The notes: a model not told the origin generated them from the sequence alone. Shown: positions 17,086-28,397, counted from the first letter of the stretch. The stretch: 64,000 bases of DNA from Aminobacter aminovorans (GCF_900445235.1 NZ_UFSM01000001.1:4603501-4667500), one strand, 5' to 3'. Program-made: numbers and translations.

Positions 17086-17544
17086 TCACCGGGCTTGCGG
17101 TTCAGCGAGAGCGCGCAACGCTGCCATCAAGGCATCGAAGCCGCCCTCGCCAAGATGCTGCCGGTAACGCTTTTCGATGTCGAGCTTGATGGCGTCGCCG
17201 TCGTCGAGCGCGGCAAGGCCTTTTGCGGTGTAGAGAACCAGCTTGCCGCGCTTGTCCTCAAGATCGGGCGCGCGCTCGATGACGCCCTCCGCCTCCAGCC
17301 CGTCGAGCAGTTGCTGCACCGCCTGCTTGGAGATGCTGGCGCGTTCGATGAGCGCTGCCTGCCTGGTGCCGCGGCGCGCGATGTGGCCGAGCAGGCCGGC
17401 ACGGCTTTCGCTGAACCAGCCATGGCCGGCCGCGCGCATCGCCTCGGCGAACTCGGCCTGCCAGGCGCGGCTCGCCTGCCACAGGCGCCAGCCGACATGG
17501 TCTGGCAGTGGTTTTTCCGCGTTTTCGTCAAGCTGCTTGACCAT
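17086..17544 (-). CDS. MarR-family transcriptional regulator
   Basis: 152 residues with a winged-helix core: QAALIERASISKQAVQQLLD recognition region, then the wing DLEDKRGKLVLYTAKG, flanked by dimerisation helices, as in MarR/SlyA. ATG 17544 is used because the longer open frame upstream reads through the divergent promoter. It is divergent from the 107-residue gene at 17605, and a perfect palindrome (17564-17578) lies between them, so it most likely represses both itself and that gene. The ligand is unknown. Confidence 0.88.
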   Translation of the reverse strand: MVKQLDENAEKPLPDHVGWRLWQASRAWQAEFAEAMRAAGHGWFSESRAGLLGHIARRGTRQAALIERASISKQAVQQLLDGLEAEGVIERAPDLEDKRGKLVLYTAKGLAALDDGDAIKLDIEKRYRQHLGEGGFDALMAALRALAEPQAR

Positions 17545-17563
17545 TTTTCCAATCGCGCATATC

Positions 17564-17578
17564 GTCAAGATACTTGAC
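17564..17578. promoter_or_regulatory. Probable MarR operator
   Basis: GTCAAGATACTTGAC: perfect 6-bp arms around a 3-base centre, between the divergent MarR gene (ATG 17544) and the small protein gene (ATG 17605). Size and symmetry fit a MarR dimer site. Confidence 0.65.
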
Positions 17579-17604
17579 CAACTGGGTAGCAAGAGGAAAC
17601 GACG

Positions 17605-17928
17605 ATGGCAATTCTCGATCAAGACGCCCTGAAGGTGCTGATTGCAGGCACGACCCATGTGCTCGACCGCAACGGCAAGGAGGCCTATGTCTATTTCGAA
17701 ACCGGCGATGTGGCGCACATGCTGCTCGACGACGGCGAGACACGCACGGGAACATGGGCGCTCGCCGAGGGCGGCTATGTCGTCGACTGGGACAATGGGG
17801 TGACCGGCCGCTGGGCGCTCGACCACGAGGCCGGCGAAATCACTTATGTGAGCAGGGACCGCGACGTCAAAGTGCGGCTTGCGGGTGTCCTGTTCGGCAA
17901 CGCCAAGAACTTGCCGCGCGCTGCCTAG
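17605..17928 (+). CDS. Conserved small protein of unknown function, divergent from MarR
   Basis: 107 residues, no signal peptide or membrane segment, acidic, with repeated beta-strand-like stretches (EAYVYFETGDVAHMLLDDGE; TGTWALAEGGYVVDWDNG; VTGRWALDHEAGEITYV). I do not recognise the family with confidence. GAGGAAA lies 6-12 bases before the ATG. The shared intergenic palindrome indicates control by the MarR protein. Its TAG stop is formed by the end of a RIME1-like repeat, so the last residues may differ from relatives lacking the repeat. Confidence 0.75.
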   Translation: MAILDQDALKVLIAGTTHVLDRNGKEAYVYFETGDVAHMLLDDGETRTGTWALAEGGYVVDWDNGVTGRWALDHEAGEITYVSRDRDVKVRLAGVLFGNAKNLPRAA

Positions 17929-18026
17929 AGGGCTTCTGCTTTTCTTCGAAAAGCGCAATCCTTCCAGCTGTCTGGTTTCGGCTTCCTGGGAAAACCGCTG
18001 AACACTTTTTCTGGAATTGCCTAGAG
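17925..18026. repeat. RIME1-like palindromic intergenic element, copy A
   Basis: About 102 bases bounded by CTAGAG at both ends, containing two hairpins (GCTTTTCTTCGAAAAGC and GGTTTTCC-type arms) and ending TTTCTGGAATTGCCTAGAG. It aligns over its length with the copy at 21192-21297 and fits the Rhizobium-specific intergenic mosaic element RIME1 (about 108 bp, two large palindromes). The stop codons of both convergent flanking genes lie inside its ends. Confidence 0.8.
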
Positions 18027-18653
18027 CCTCAGCTCGCCGCTCTGGATGGCGCGGCCGAGCAGGTTGACGGCATGCGCCAGCTTCTCGTCGACGACGTGGA
18101 GATACTCGGTCCAGTCGCCGACATGGCTGATGTCGGCGGCACCGTCGGAGATGCCGCGCAGGCCGATGAGCGGCACGCCGAACATCTGGCAGGCGCGCAG
18201 CACGGCAAAGGTCTCCATGTCGACCATGTCCTCCCGAATCGCATCATAGGCGCTGCCCGAAATGATGGTGCCACCGGTGGAGAGGCTAGCCGCCCTGACA
18301 CCGGGAATGCGCAGCGGCAAGGCCACCGTCGCCGGCAAATCGAGGAAGGGCGTGGTGCCTTTCGCAAAGCCGAGGGCCGAGGCGTCCATATCGCGATAGG
18401 CTACCGAAACGGCCTGGTAGACCTCGGTCTGCTCCAGCCTGCGGCTGCCGGCCGAGCCAAGGCAGACGACGAGGTCGGGAAGCGCGTTGCAGGCAGCGAG
18501 CCGCGACAGTTCGGCACCGACATTGACGCCAGCCTCGACCGGGCCGACGCCGGTCATCAGCGGCTCGAACAACTCACGCAGATGCGGGCCATATTCGGCA
18601 TTGACGGCCATGACGAACAGGACGTTGCGGCCGGAGAATTGGGCAACAGGCAC
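18021..18653 (-). CDS. mtnN: MTA/SAH nucleosidase-like phosphorylase-family protein
   Basis: 210 residues of the PNP_UDP_1 fold. Family marks: VMAVNAEYGPHL near the N-terminus, VVCLGSAGSRRL, the methionine/glutamate substrate loop VDMETFAVLRACQ, and the catalytic aspartate region LRGISDGAADI. It should hydrolyse 5'-methylthioadenosine or S-adenosylhomocysteine to adenine and a thioribose. Length is slightly below the E. coli enzyme (232). It starts 4 bases after the stop of the thioesterase gene, so the two form an operon. Its stop codon lies in RIME1-like copy A. Confidence 0.85.
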   Translation of the reverse strand: MPVAQFSGRNVLFVMAVNAEYGPHLRELFEPLMTGVGPVEAGVNVGAELSRLAACNALPDLVVCLGSAGSRRLEQTEVYQAVSVAYRDMDASALGFAKGTTPFLDLPATVALPLRIPGVRAASLSTGGTIISGSAYDAIREDMVDMETFAVLRACQMFGVPLIGLRGISDGAADISHVGDWTEYLHVVDEKLAHAVNLLGRAIQSGELRL

Positions 18654-18657
18654 GGTT

Positions 18658-19116
18658 TCAGCCCTCGATGCCGTCGCGGCCGGCGATAGCCATCATCGTT
18701 CCGGTCATGGTGGCGATCAGCTTGGCCTCGCCGTCGGCCGCGATGGCATAGGCCTGGCCGTCGGCGACGACGATCGTGCGGCCCGGCTTGGTAACGGAGC
18801 CGCGGAACAGGAAGCGCTCGCCCTTGCCGGGTGCCAGCAGATTGACCTTGAACTCGATGGTCAGCACGCTCGAATTCTCGGGCATCAGCGAAAAGGCCGC
18901 GTATCCGCAGGCGGAATCGAGAGCGGTGGAAATAACGCCGGCATGCAGGAAGCCATGCTGCTGGGTCAGCTCGCCGGAATAAGGCATCTCGATCTCGACG
19001 ATGCCTGGAGTGACCAGCGTCAGTTCGGCGCCGATGGTGCGCATCGCGCTCTGGCGCGCGAAGGACGACCTGACGCGCTCGTCATAGTCGGCCGCGGGTA
19101 CGATCTTGGCTGCCAT
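18658..19116 (-). CDS. PaaI-like hotdog-fold thioesterase
   Basis: 152 residues forming a single hotdog domain. The active-site helix region reads QQHGFLHAGVISTALDSACG, typical of PaaI/YbgC-like acyl-CoA thioesterases, followed by strands VLTIEFKVNLLAPGKGE and GRTIVVADGQAYAI. It probably hydrolyses an acyl- or aryl-CoA in the cytosol; the substrate cannot be read from sequence. ATG 19116 is used, with AGAGGA 8 bases upstream. It forms a tight pair with mtnN. Confidence 0.88.
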   Translation of the reverse strand: MAAKIVPAADYDERVRSSFARQSAMRTIGAELTLVTPGIVEIEMPYSGELTQQHGFLHAGVISTALDSACGYAAFSLMPENSSVLTIEFKVNLLAPGKGERFLFRGSVTKPGRTIVVADGQAYAIAADGEAKLIATMTGTMMAIAGRDGIEG

Positions 19117-19195
19117 ATCGGATGTCCTCTTGGCTTCGCTTATCGCAAAGCCGGCAAAAGCTGGCAACCGGAAATGCTGCAGTGCAAAACTGAAA

Positions 19196-19648
19196 TCAGT
19201 TCAACCACCAAAGCGCAGCATTGAGCAACGTGGCGAAGGCGACCCAGGCGGCATAAGGCGCAAACAGCCAGGCAGCGACACGGTCCGATTTCGCTGTAGT
19301 CGCCATGAAGCCGAGGATGGCGCCAAGCAAGGCCAGGATGACCAACAGGGCCAGGCCCATCTGCTGCAGTCCGAAGAAGGTCGGCGACCACAGGAAATTG
19401 AGCACCAATTGGGCAACCCACAGGCGCATGGCAGCGCCATGAGGATCGCTGGACCAGACGCGCCAGCCGGCGAGCGCTATCAGGACATACAGCACCGACC
19501 AGACCGGACCGAAAATCCAGTTTGGCGGATTGAAGAATGGCTTGGCGAGCCCGGCATACCACTCGCCCGGCAGCGTCAGATAGCCTATGAGCAAGCCGCC
19601 GCCGAAGACGACGACGATGAAACCGAGCAAGGCGACGTATCTGTTCAT
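19196..19648 (-). CDS. tspO: TspO/MBR family tryptophan-rich sensory protein
   Basis: 150 residues with five predicted transmembrane helices and the TspO hallmark near helix 2 (PFFNPPNWIFGPVWSVLY), plus many tryptophans including the C-terminal WWLN. Bacterial TspO proteins sit in the membrane, bind porphyrins and modulate tetrapyrrole or stress responses. AGGAGG lies 4 bases before ATG 19648, which fixes the start. The thioesterase/mtnN pair follows on the same strand after 79 bases; a separate promoter for that pair is possible. Confidence 0.93.
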   Translation of the reverse strand: MNRYVALLGFIVVVFGGGLLIGYLTLPGEWYAGLAKPFFNPPNWIFGPVWSVLYVLIALAGWRVWSSDPHGAAMRLWVAQLVLNFLWSPTFFGLQQMGLALLVILALLGAILGFMATTAKSDRVAAWLFAPYAAWVAFATLLNAALWWLN

Positions 19649-19750
19649 GCGACCTCCTGCACTGCGCACCCGAGGCGCAGAACGCCAAAGGCCGGATCTG
19701 GTTGCACATTTCGCTCCGCCACAGCGCAGAACGACCTGTGCCACGCGAGA

Positions 19751-21034
19751 TCAGGCGCGACGCATCGCGGCGAAATAGAAGCCGTCGGTGCCGCTGCGGG
19801 CCGGGGTCAACGACAGGCCCTGTTCCCCGAAGCGTACGGCATCGCTGCGACCAGGAAAATGCTGCGACCAGAGGGCCTGGTGGTCGACGGTTGTGAAGCG
19901 TTCGTTGCGTTCGATGAACGCTGCGACCTGGTCGGCATTCTCCTCGTCGAAGACCGAACAGGTGATGTAGACGACGAGCCCGCCCGGCTTCACATAGGCG
20001 CTGGCGGTGTCGAGAATAGCCGACTGCTCGGCCTTGCGCACGTCAAGCTGGCGCTGTGTCAGTCGCCACTTGGCGTCGGGCCGGCGGCGCCAGGTGCCGC
20101 TGCCGGTGCAGGGCGCGTCGATCAGAACGAGGTCCATGTGACCGCTCAGGCCCAAGAGCTCGGATGGCTTGGACACCACCTGGACATTGCGGTTGTCGGA
20201 GCGACGCAGCCGGTCGAACATCGGCGCGAGCCGCGACTTCTCCGAATCGTGGGCGAATATCTGGCCGCGGTTTTCCATCGCCGCCGACAGCGCCAGCGTC
20301 TTGCCACCGGCACCGGCGCAGTAATCGAGAACCTGCATGCCGGGCAACGCGCCGGCCAGTTCGGCCGCCAGTTGCGAGCCCTCGTCCTGGATCTCGAACC
20401 AGCCCTTCTGGAATGCCGGCTCGGCCTGGACATTGGGGTGGCGACCGCTGCCGTCGATGGGGGGAATACGCACGCCATGCGGGGCAAGTGCGGTCGGCGC
20501 TGCCTGAGTGCCTTCGAGTTCGGCGATGACGCGGGCGCGGTCGGCCTTCAGAGTGTTGGCGCGAATGTCGAGCGGCGGACGCGCGGCAAGGGCGGCTCCC
20601 TCGGCGACCCACTCCTGGCCAAAGGCGCGTTCGAGCAGCGGTGCGCACCAGTCGGGGCAGTCGGCGCGAACGGCATCTGGCGCATTGTCCAACTTGTTGT
20701 TGGCGATCGTCGCAAGTTCGGCAGCACTCAACGGCTCAGGCGCAAACTTGTCGCCGTCGAGCGTCTGGTTGAGCGCTTCGGCGGACTGGTCCCATTCGAG
20801 CAGCAGGGCGCCGAAGCCGAGCGCGCGCGAAGTCTCGTCACCGACCAGCCAGCCGGCGGAACGCTTGCGGCGCAAGGCGTCGTAAACGATGTTGCCGATC
20901 GCGGCGCGGTCGCCGGCGCCGGCAAAGCGATGGGAAAGGCCCCAATCTTTCAGTGCGTCCGCGGCGGGCCTGTGCCGCCTGTCGATGTCGTCGAGAACTT
21001 CAATGGCCGCAGCCAGTCGTCCGCCAAGTCGCAT
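19751..21034 (-). CDS. RsmB/NOP2-family rRNA (cytosine-C5) methyltransferase
   Basis: 427 residues. A NusB-like N-terminal RNA-binding half (to about 140) is followed by the SAM-dependent methyltransferase: SAM-binding LDYCAGAGGKTLALS, DLVLIDAPCTGSGTW with the motif IV cysteine, and the catalytic cysteine in VVYITCSVFDEEN. This matches bacterial 16S rRNA m5C967-type enzymes. It lies downstream of katG, separated by a RIME1-like repeat that probably contains transcription ending signals for katG. Confidence 0.93.
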   Translation of the reverse strand: MRLGGRLAAAIEVLDDIDRRHRPAADALKDWGLSHRFAGAGDRAAIGNIVYDALRRKRSAGWLVGDETSRALGFGALLLEWDQSAEALNQTLDGDKFAPEPLSAAELATIANNKLDNAPDAVRADCPDWCAPLLERAFGQEWVAEGAALAARPPLDIRANTLKADRARVIAELEGTQAAPTALAPHGVRIPPIDGSGRHPNVQAEPAFQKGWFEIQDEGSQLAAELAGALPGMQVLDYCAGAGGKTLALSAAMENRGQIFAHDSEKSRLAPMFDRLRRSDNRNVQVVSKPSELLGLSGHMDLVLIDAPCTGSGTWRRRPDAKWRLTQRQLDVRKAEQSAILDTASAYVKPGGLVVYITCSVFDEENADQVAAFIERNERFTTVDHQALWSQHFPGRSDAVRFGEQGLSLTPARSGTDGFYFAAMRRA

Positions 21035-21191
21035 ATTCGGTTTTCCGCTTTCGGTTGACCCGTATCAGACCTAGCTAAACAGCAGAGGCGGAATGCACAA
21101 GCGCCGGCCAGCCTTGTCGAGGCAAAAACTTCCCATAAAGGCGCACAGCGCAAAATGAAACAGGCGCGGATCGCTCCGCGCCGGTCTCGTT

Positions 21192-21297
21192 AGAGCGTTT
21201 CCGCTTTTCTTCGAACAAGCGGAATCTCTCTACCGTTTGTTCTTGCGCAATCCCGAACGGAAAACCGCTACACCCTTTTCCTGGAATAGCCCTGGAT
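21192..21297. repeat. RIME1-like palindromic intergenic element, copy B
   Basis: About 105 bases between katG and the rRNA methyltransferase gene. Hairpin TTCCGCTT/AAGCGGAA near the left end, then CCCGAACGGAAAACCGCT and TTTTCCTGGAAT. It aligns with copy A at 17925-18026. It lies 14 bases beyond the katG stop. Confidence 0.8.
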
Positions 21298-21310
21298 CCG
21301 TTCGGCCCGC

Positions 21311-23584
<2,274 letters not shown>

Positions 23585-23656
23585 TCAGGCCAATGCGGCC
23601 ATGACGGGGTCGGGCACGGGGTCCGCAGCGTTCCTGAACATCTTCATTTTCGTCAT
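23585..23656 (-). CDS. Possible 23-residue leader peptide upstream of katG
   Basis: A short ORF beginning [16 protein letters not shown] and ending ALA, preceded by a strong Shine-Dalgarno sequence (GAGGGAGGGCG, 7-8 bases before the ATG). Its stop lies 87 bases before the katG ATG, on the same strand, so it would be in the katG mRNA leader if the promoter lies near oxyR. The strength of the ribosome-binding site, better than katG's own, is the main evidence; there is no family match. Confidence 0.5.
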   Translation of the reverse strand: MTKMKMFRNAADPVPDPVMAALA

Positions 23657-23732
23657 GGCTTGCGCCCTCCCTCTGGATAGAACTTGCTAGACCGTTTTAG
23701 GCGCGAAACTGAATACTGTATACCGCCCTGAT

Positions 23733-23745
23733 TGGAATAGTTCCA
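23733..23745. promoter_or_regulatory. Possible OxyR-type operator between katG and oxyR
   Basis: TGGAATAGTTCCA is a perfect 5-bp-arm palindrome in the divergent katG/oxyR region. It is the best symmetric element there, although it does not match the extended E. coli OxyR consensus. It lies 64 bases upstream of the oxyR start. Confidence 0.35.
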
Positions 23746-23808
23746 GTCTAGGATGCGATTCCGATAAAGCCAAATTGCCTTTTCTAAGAAGTTTGATAGC
23801 TTTTGATT

Positions 23809-24714
23809 ATGATCCGCCTCACAATCCGACAGATGGAATATTTCGCGGCGCTGGCGCAAACGCTGCATTTCGGCCGCGCCGCCGAATATGCCGGCGTCAG
23901 CCAGCCGGCGCTTTCGACCCAGATCGCCGAGTTGGAGGAACGGCTCGGCTGCACGCTGTTCGAGCGCGGCGGCAAGGCCGTGCGGCTGACCGAGGATGCG
24001 CTGGTCTTGCAGCCAAGCATCGACAGGATCCTCACCGACATCCGCGAGGTCGAGGCAACGGCGCGGCGCGGCCGGCTGGCCATGGAAGGGCGAATGCGGC
24101 TTGGCATCATTCCGACTGTGGCACCCTATCTGCTGCCGCACGTGCTGCCGGCGCTCAAGGACGAATACCCCAAGCTCAGGCTCGAACTGCGCGAGGCAAT
24201 CACCGGTGCGCTGGCCGAGGACGCGCTGAACGGGCGCATCGACGCCTTCGTGGCAGCCCTGCCGCTCGACCATGCCGGGTTGATGACACAGGAGCTGTTT
24301 TCCGATCGCTTCTACCTCGCAGTGCCGGCAAACGACCCCGACTTCGTTTCACCGCCAGTGCCGCCGGAAAGTCCGGCGCTGGAACGGCTGATGCTGCTTG
24401 AGGAAGGCCATTGCCTGCGCGAACAGGCGCTGGCGGTATGCGGCAGCGTCAAGCCGGTGGCGATGGCCAATTATGGCGCAACCAGCCTGACGACGCTGTT
24501 GCAGATGGTGGCGCATGGCCTCGGCGTGACGCTGATACCTGAGATGGCTGCAGGTCCAGCGAGCGACCAGCGCGACCTGAAGATCGTGCCCTTCGCCGAG
24601 CCGGTGCCGGAGCGGCGCATCTGCCTTGCCTGGCGCCGCAACAGCCCGCGGCACAATGAGTGCCTGGAGCTGGCGCGGATTGTCAGCGGACTGCAGCCGC
24701 TATTGCGGCATTGA
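23809..24714 (+). CDS. oxyR: Hydrogen peroxide sensor OxyR (LysR family)
   Basis: 301 residues. The N-terminal LysR winged helix ([19 protein letters not shown]) is followed by an effector domain with the redox cysteine pair C202 and C211 ([15 protein letters not shown]), the same nine-residue spacing as E. coli C199/C208. Oxidation to a disulfide switches it to activate peroxide-defence genes; the divergent katG is the natural target. Start is ATG 23809; a TTG two codons earlier is also in frame. The 3' end overlaps the convergent hisG by 32 bases. Confidence 0.95.
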   Translation: MIRLTIRQMEYFAALAQTLHFGRAAEYAGVSQPALSTQIAELEERLGCTLFERGGKAVRLTEDALVLQPSIDRILTDIREVEATARRGRLAMEGRMRLGIIPTVAPYLLPHVLPALKDEYPKLRLELREAITGALAEDALNGRIDAFVAALPLDHAGLMTQELFSDRFYLAVPANDPDFVSPPVPPESPALERLMLLEEGHCLREQALAVCGSVKPVAMANYGATSLTTLLQMVAHGLGVTLIPEMAAGPASDQRDLKIVPFAEPVPERRICLAWRRNSPRHNECLELARIVSGLQPLLRH

Positions 24715-25384
24715 ACTCGGCGAGAGTCGCCTCGTCGGCGGCGGTACGGGCCTTCAGCGACTGCACGAGGCAGGCCTGCGAGCGCAGGATGACGCCGTCC
24801 GACAGGATCTTCAGGTGGTTGGCGCGTAGCGTCGAGCCCGTCGAGGTGATGTCGACGATGACGTCGGCGGAGCCTGCGGCCGGCGCGCCTTCGGTGGCGC
24901 CGAGGCTCTCGACGATGCGGTAGACCTGGATGCCGTGCATCTGGGAGAAGAACTGCTGCGTAAGCCGCCAGTATTTGGTGGCGATGCGCAGGCGGCGGCC
25001 ATGGCGCTGGCGGAAATCGGCGGCGACATCGTCGAGGTCGGCCATGGTGTCGACGTCGAGCCAGATGTCCGGCACGGCAACGACGACATCGGCGTGGCCA
25101 AAGCCGAGGCGAGCTGATATCGCGGCCTTGCGTTCCCAGTCGGCGAGGTTTTCGCGGATCAGGTCCTCGCCAGTGATGCCGAGATCGACATTGCCCTGGC
25201 CGATCTCGCCTGAGATTTCCGACGCCGACAGGAAGGCGATCTCGATGTCGGGGCGGCCTTCGATGGTGGCACGGTAACGACGGTCGTCGTCGGGCAGGTT
25301 GACGGTGAAGCCGGCCTTGGCCAGCACCTCGAGCGCCTGCTCCTTGAGCCGGCCCTTGGAAGGAAGTGCGATCGAAATGGCCAT
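24683..25384 (-). CDS. hisG: ATP phosphoribosyltransferase, short form
   Basis: 233 residues, the short HisG form lacking the C-terminal regulatory domain and therefore requiring HisZ, encoded just upstream. Visible family blocks: [20 protein letters not shown] at the start, [13 protein letters not shown], and the PRPP-binding loop [19 protein letters not shown] ([15 protein letters not shown]). It catalyses the first step of histidine synthesis. Its ATG overlaps the hisZ stop by one base (TGATG), indicating translational coupling. The 3' end overlaps convergent oxyR. Confidence 0.97.
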   Translation of the reverse strand: MAISIALPSKGRLKEQALEVLAKAGFTVNLPDDDRRYRATIEGRPDIEIAFLSASEISGEIGQGNVDLGITGEDLIRENLADWERKAAISARLGFGHADVVVAVPDIWLDVDTMADLDDVAADFRQRHGRRLRIATKYWRLTQQFFSQMHGIQVYRIVESLGATEGAPAAGSADVIVDITSTGSTLRANHLKILSDGVILRSQACLVQSLKARTAADEATLAEFNAAIAAAVR

Positions 25385-26502
25385 CAGCGCGCCTCCCTCA
25401 AGGCTTCGATACGGTCGAGCCAGACGGAGAAGCCGACGCCGGGAATGGGCTTGCCGGCGCCGAGCAGGGTCAGCAGGCGGTCGTAGCGGCCGCCGCCGGC
25501 CAGTGGCCGATCCGCCTCGGGACCGAAGATCTCGAACACTAGGCCGGTATAATAATCGAGCGGACGGCCGAAGGCAGCATCGTAACGGACGGAGCCGGTG
25601 GCGAGACCGTGACCTGAGATCGCCTTGGCGCGGGCGGCGAAATTGTCGAGTGCAGCCCCCAGCGTCAGGCCGGCACCTGCAGCGAACTCCTTGAGTGCTG
25701 CCGGCGCGTCGTCGAGCGCCACGTCGATGGCGAGGAAGCGTTCGAGCGCTTCGAAGGCATCGCTCGACAGCCGCACGCTGCGCAGTTCGGCCTTTTCGAT
25801 CAGGCGGCGGGCGATGTCGTTGGGTGTACGGCCGGCGGATGGCGAAAGACCGGCCTGCTCCATGCCGGCGGCGATGTGGGCGGCAAGCGCGTCGTGGTAG
25901 CCGTCGGCGACGAGCGACGCTGCGGGCTCAGCAAGGGCCGAGGTGCGGGTGGGGGCTGCGAGATCGCCGAGGGCGGCAGCCAGAAGCTCGGCCGAGCCGA
26001 AGGCGCGGGCAAGACGCATGCGCCAGCCGCGCGGCAAGCCGAGCGCTGCAAGAACCGCCTCGAAAATCGCCTGGTCACCGAGCGTGACGGTCAACTCATG
26101 TCCCGGCAGGCATAGCGACAGCAGCGCATGCGCGTCAGCCACCGAGCGCGCATCGGCCGCGGCGATGTCCTTGTCGCCGAGATCCTCGACGCCGGCCTGG
26201 AAAAACTCGTTTCCGCCCTCGCGGCGCTGGCGAAACACCTCGCCTAGATAGGAATAGCGGCGCGGCGTGCCGGACTGGGTGTGGATGTGGTCGAGGCAGA
26301 CCGGAATGGTGAATTCCGGCCGCAGGCAGAGTGCGGCACCCGTCTCGCTTTCGGTCAGGAAGATACGGCGGCGCAGGTCTTCGCCGGCCATGTCGAGGAA
26401 CGGGTCGGCCGGCTGCAGCACCGGCACATCGACGGCATCGGCCCCGCGCGCGGCGAAGAGCTTCAGGATGTCGGATGCAATCGCCGGATAACGCGCGTTC
26501 AT
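25384..26502 (-). CDS. hisZ: ATP phosphoribosyltransferase regulatory subunit
   Basis: 372 residues, a class II aminoacyl-tRNA-synthetase-like paralogue of HisS that has lost tRNA charging. Motif 2-like [15 protein letters not shown] and [19 protein letters not shown], then the histidine-binding [15 protein letters not shown] and [13 protein letters not shown]. It forms the hetero-octamer with short HisG and confers feedback inhibition by histidine. It starts 4 bases after the hisS stop and ends overlapping the hisG start, so hisS-hisZ-hisG is one operon. Confidence 0.97.
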   Translation of the reverse strand: MNARYPAIASDILKLFAARGADAVDVPVLQPADPFLDMAGEDLRRRIFLTESETGAALCLRPEFTIPVCLDHIHTQSGTPRRYSYLGEVFRQRREGGNEFFQAGVEDLGDKDIAAADARSVADAHALLSLCLPGHELTVTLGDQAIFEAVLAALGLPRGWRMRLARAFGSAELLAAALGDLAAPTRTSALAEPAASLVADGYHDALAAHIAAGMEQAGLSPSAGRTPNDIARRLIEKAELRSVRLSSDAFEALERFLAIDVALDDAPAALKEFAAGAGLTLGAALDNFAARAKAISGHGLATGSVRYDAAFGRPLDYYTGLVFEIFGPEADRPLAGGGRYDRLLTLLGAGKPIPGVGFSVWLDRIEALREAR

Positions 26503-26506
26503 GGCC

Positions 26507-28024
26507 TTACTGCCTGGCCCGCTCTTCCGCCTGCGCGGCCAGGACCTTCTTCACCTCGGCAACGAGCTCGGCCTCGGCAACGGTGACCTGGGCCGGACGC
26601 GCGGCGCGCCATTCGGCATTGTCAGTGATTTCGGCGGACATGCGCGCACCCTCGATCAGGTCCTTGATCTGGACCTGGCCATTGGCGCGCTCGTCGCCGC
26701 CCTGGATGATCACGACACCCGAGCCCCTGCGGTCGGCATATTTGATCTGCGCCTTCATGCCGGCACCACCGAGATACATTTCGGCACGCACGCCAGCGCG
26801 ACGCAGGTCGGCGACCATCTTCTGGTAGCGGCCGAGGCTTTCGGTGTCCTTGTCCATGACCAGCACGACGACGGGTGCGACGACGTCCGACGTGTCGAGC
26901 TTGCCAAGGTTCTTCAGCGCGGTCATCAGGCGCGACACGCCGATGGAGAAGCCGGTCGCCGGAACCGGCTCGCCACGAAAACGCGAGACGAGGCCGTCGT
27001 AGCGGCCGCCGCCGCCTACCGAACCGAAGCGCACGACCTGGCCATCGTCATTGGGAATCTCCGCCAGCAACTCGGCTTCGAAGACAGGACCGGTGTAATA
27101 TTCAAGGCCGCGCACCACCGACGGATCGACCTTGACGCGGCCGTCGTCATAGCCGGCCGCGGCGGCAAGAGCACCGATCTGAGCGAGCTCTTCCACGCCT
27201 TCGGTCCCCCTGGCATTGCCGGCAACGATGGCACGTAAGTTTTCGGCGGTGGTCGCCACATCGGCAGAGCCAGCCTCGGTGAAGGCGATGACGGTGGCAA
27301 TCGCCGCTTCATCCAGGCCAGCACCCTTGGTGAAGTCGCCCTCGCCCTCCTGGCCGCCATCCCACCGCCCCTTGCCGAGCAGCAGGCGCACGCCTTCGGG
27401 GCCGAACTTGTCGAGCTTGTCGATGGCGCGCAGCACGGTGAGCCGGCGATTGACGTTCTCGTCGCCGCCAAGTCCGATGGCCTCAAGCACGCCGTCGAGC
27501 ACCTTGCGGTTGTTGACGCGGATGACGTAGTCGCCGCGCTTGATGCCGAGCGCTTCCATCACGTCGGCCATCATCATCGTCATCTCGGCATCGGCCGCGA
27601 CACCAGGCGTGCCAACGGTGTCGGCATCGAACTGCATGAACTGGCGGAAGCGGCCGGGACCGGGCTTCTCATTGCGGAACACCCAGCCGGAGCGGTAGCT
27701 GCGGTAGGGTTTGGGCAGCTTCTCGTAGTTTTCGGCAACGAAGCGCGCCATCGGCGCGGTCAGGTCGTAGCGCAGCGACAGCCACTGCTCGTCATCGTCC
27801 TGGAACGAGAAGACGCCTTCATTGGGCCGGTCCTGGTCGGGCAGGAATTTGCCCAGCGCGTCGGTGTATTCGATCAGCGGCTGGTCGACTGGCTCGAAGC
27901 CATAGAGTTCGTAGACCTCGCGGATCCTAGCCATCATTTTCTCGACGATCCGGATGTCGTCCGCACTGCGGTCGACGAAGCCGCGCGGCAGTCGCGCTTT
28001 CATCTTTTCCGATTTGTCGGCCAT
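26507..28024 (-). CDS. hisS: Histidyl-tRNA synthetase
   Basis: 505 residues, the longer alphaproteobacterial type. Class II motif 2 region ([20 protein letters not shown], then QFDADTVG), the histidine motif [15 protein letters not shown] and motif 3 [13 protein letters not shown] are present, with a C-terminal anticodon-binding domain ([18 protein letters not shown]). It charges tRNA-His in the cytosol. First gene of the hisS-hisZ-hisG operon; the promoter should lie in the 28025-28190 gap, where no clear operator or T-box-like RNA is visible. Confidence 0.97.
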   Translation of the reverse strand: MADKSEKMKARLPRGFVDRSADDIRIVEKMMARIREVYELYGFEPVDQPLIEYTDALGKFLPDQDRPNEGVFSFQDDDEQWLSLRYDLTAPMARFVAENYEKLPKPYRSYRSGWVFRNEKPGPGRFRQFMQFDADTVGTPGVAADAEMTMMMADVMEALGIKRGDYVIRVNNRKVLDGVLEAIGLGGDENVNRRLTVLRAIDKLDKFGPEGVRLLLGKGRWDGGQEGEGDFTKGAGLDEAAIATVIAFTEAGSADVATTAENLRAIVAGNARGTEGVEELAQIGALAAAAGYDDGRVKVDPSVVRGLEYYTGPVFEAELLAEIPNDDGQVVRFGSVGGGGRYDGLVSRFRGEPVPATGFSIGVSRLMTALKNLGKLDTSDVVAPVVVLVMDKDTESLGRYQKMVADLRRAGVRAEMYLGGAGMKAQIKYADRRGSGVVIIQGGDERANGQVQIKDLIEGARMSAEITDNAEWRAARPAQVTVAEAELVAEVKKVLAAQAEERARQ

Positions 28025-28214
28025 GGCGAGAATTCCGCTGTTTTCCAGAAATTTTGGCCGCGATCACGGCGCGGCGTGTCGTAACCGAAATGGGATGGAG
28101 CGGCAAGCGTTTGGCTCACCGCGGGGAAGCCGAAACATTTCCACAATTTGACCGACATCGTGCCGATACAGCTCGAAGCGACAAGGCGCAGCATTGAATG
28201 CCAGGACAAACACG

Positions 28215-28397
28215 ATGCCCACGATCGCAGCAGAACTCGATAAGACCGCAACGCAGCCACTGCCGGCGCGGCGCGAAGAGGTCGCCCCGCGACGGGCGGC
28301 ATCATTCGGGGATACGCTGCTTGCGGTGGGCCTCGTGCTCTATCCGGCACTTGCCGCCGTCGGTGCCATCGCAGCCGGCCTGATGTTTTCCGCTTAG
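28215..28397 (+). CDS. Small single-span membrane protein, hypothetical
   Basis: 60 residues: a polar, Arg/Glu-rich N-terminal half and one hydrophobic segment at the end (LLAVGLVLYPALAAVGAIAA). AGGA lies 8 bases before ATG 28215; a TTG at 28194 is an alternative start. It is divergent from hisS and 31 bases upstream of the next same-strand gene. No family is recognised; existence is supported by the clean hydrophobic helix and a codon pattern like the neighbours. Confidence 0.5.
   Translation: MPTIAAELDKTATQPLPARREEVAPRRAASFGDTLLAVGLVLYPALAAVGAIAAGLMFSA

Noticed and set aside
15927..17189. 420-codon frame antisense to guaA
   Set aside because: Covers guaA codon for codon; no protein family similarity.
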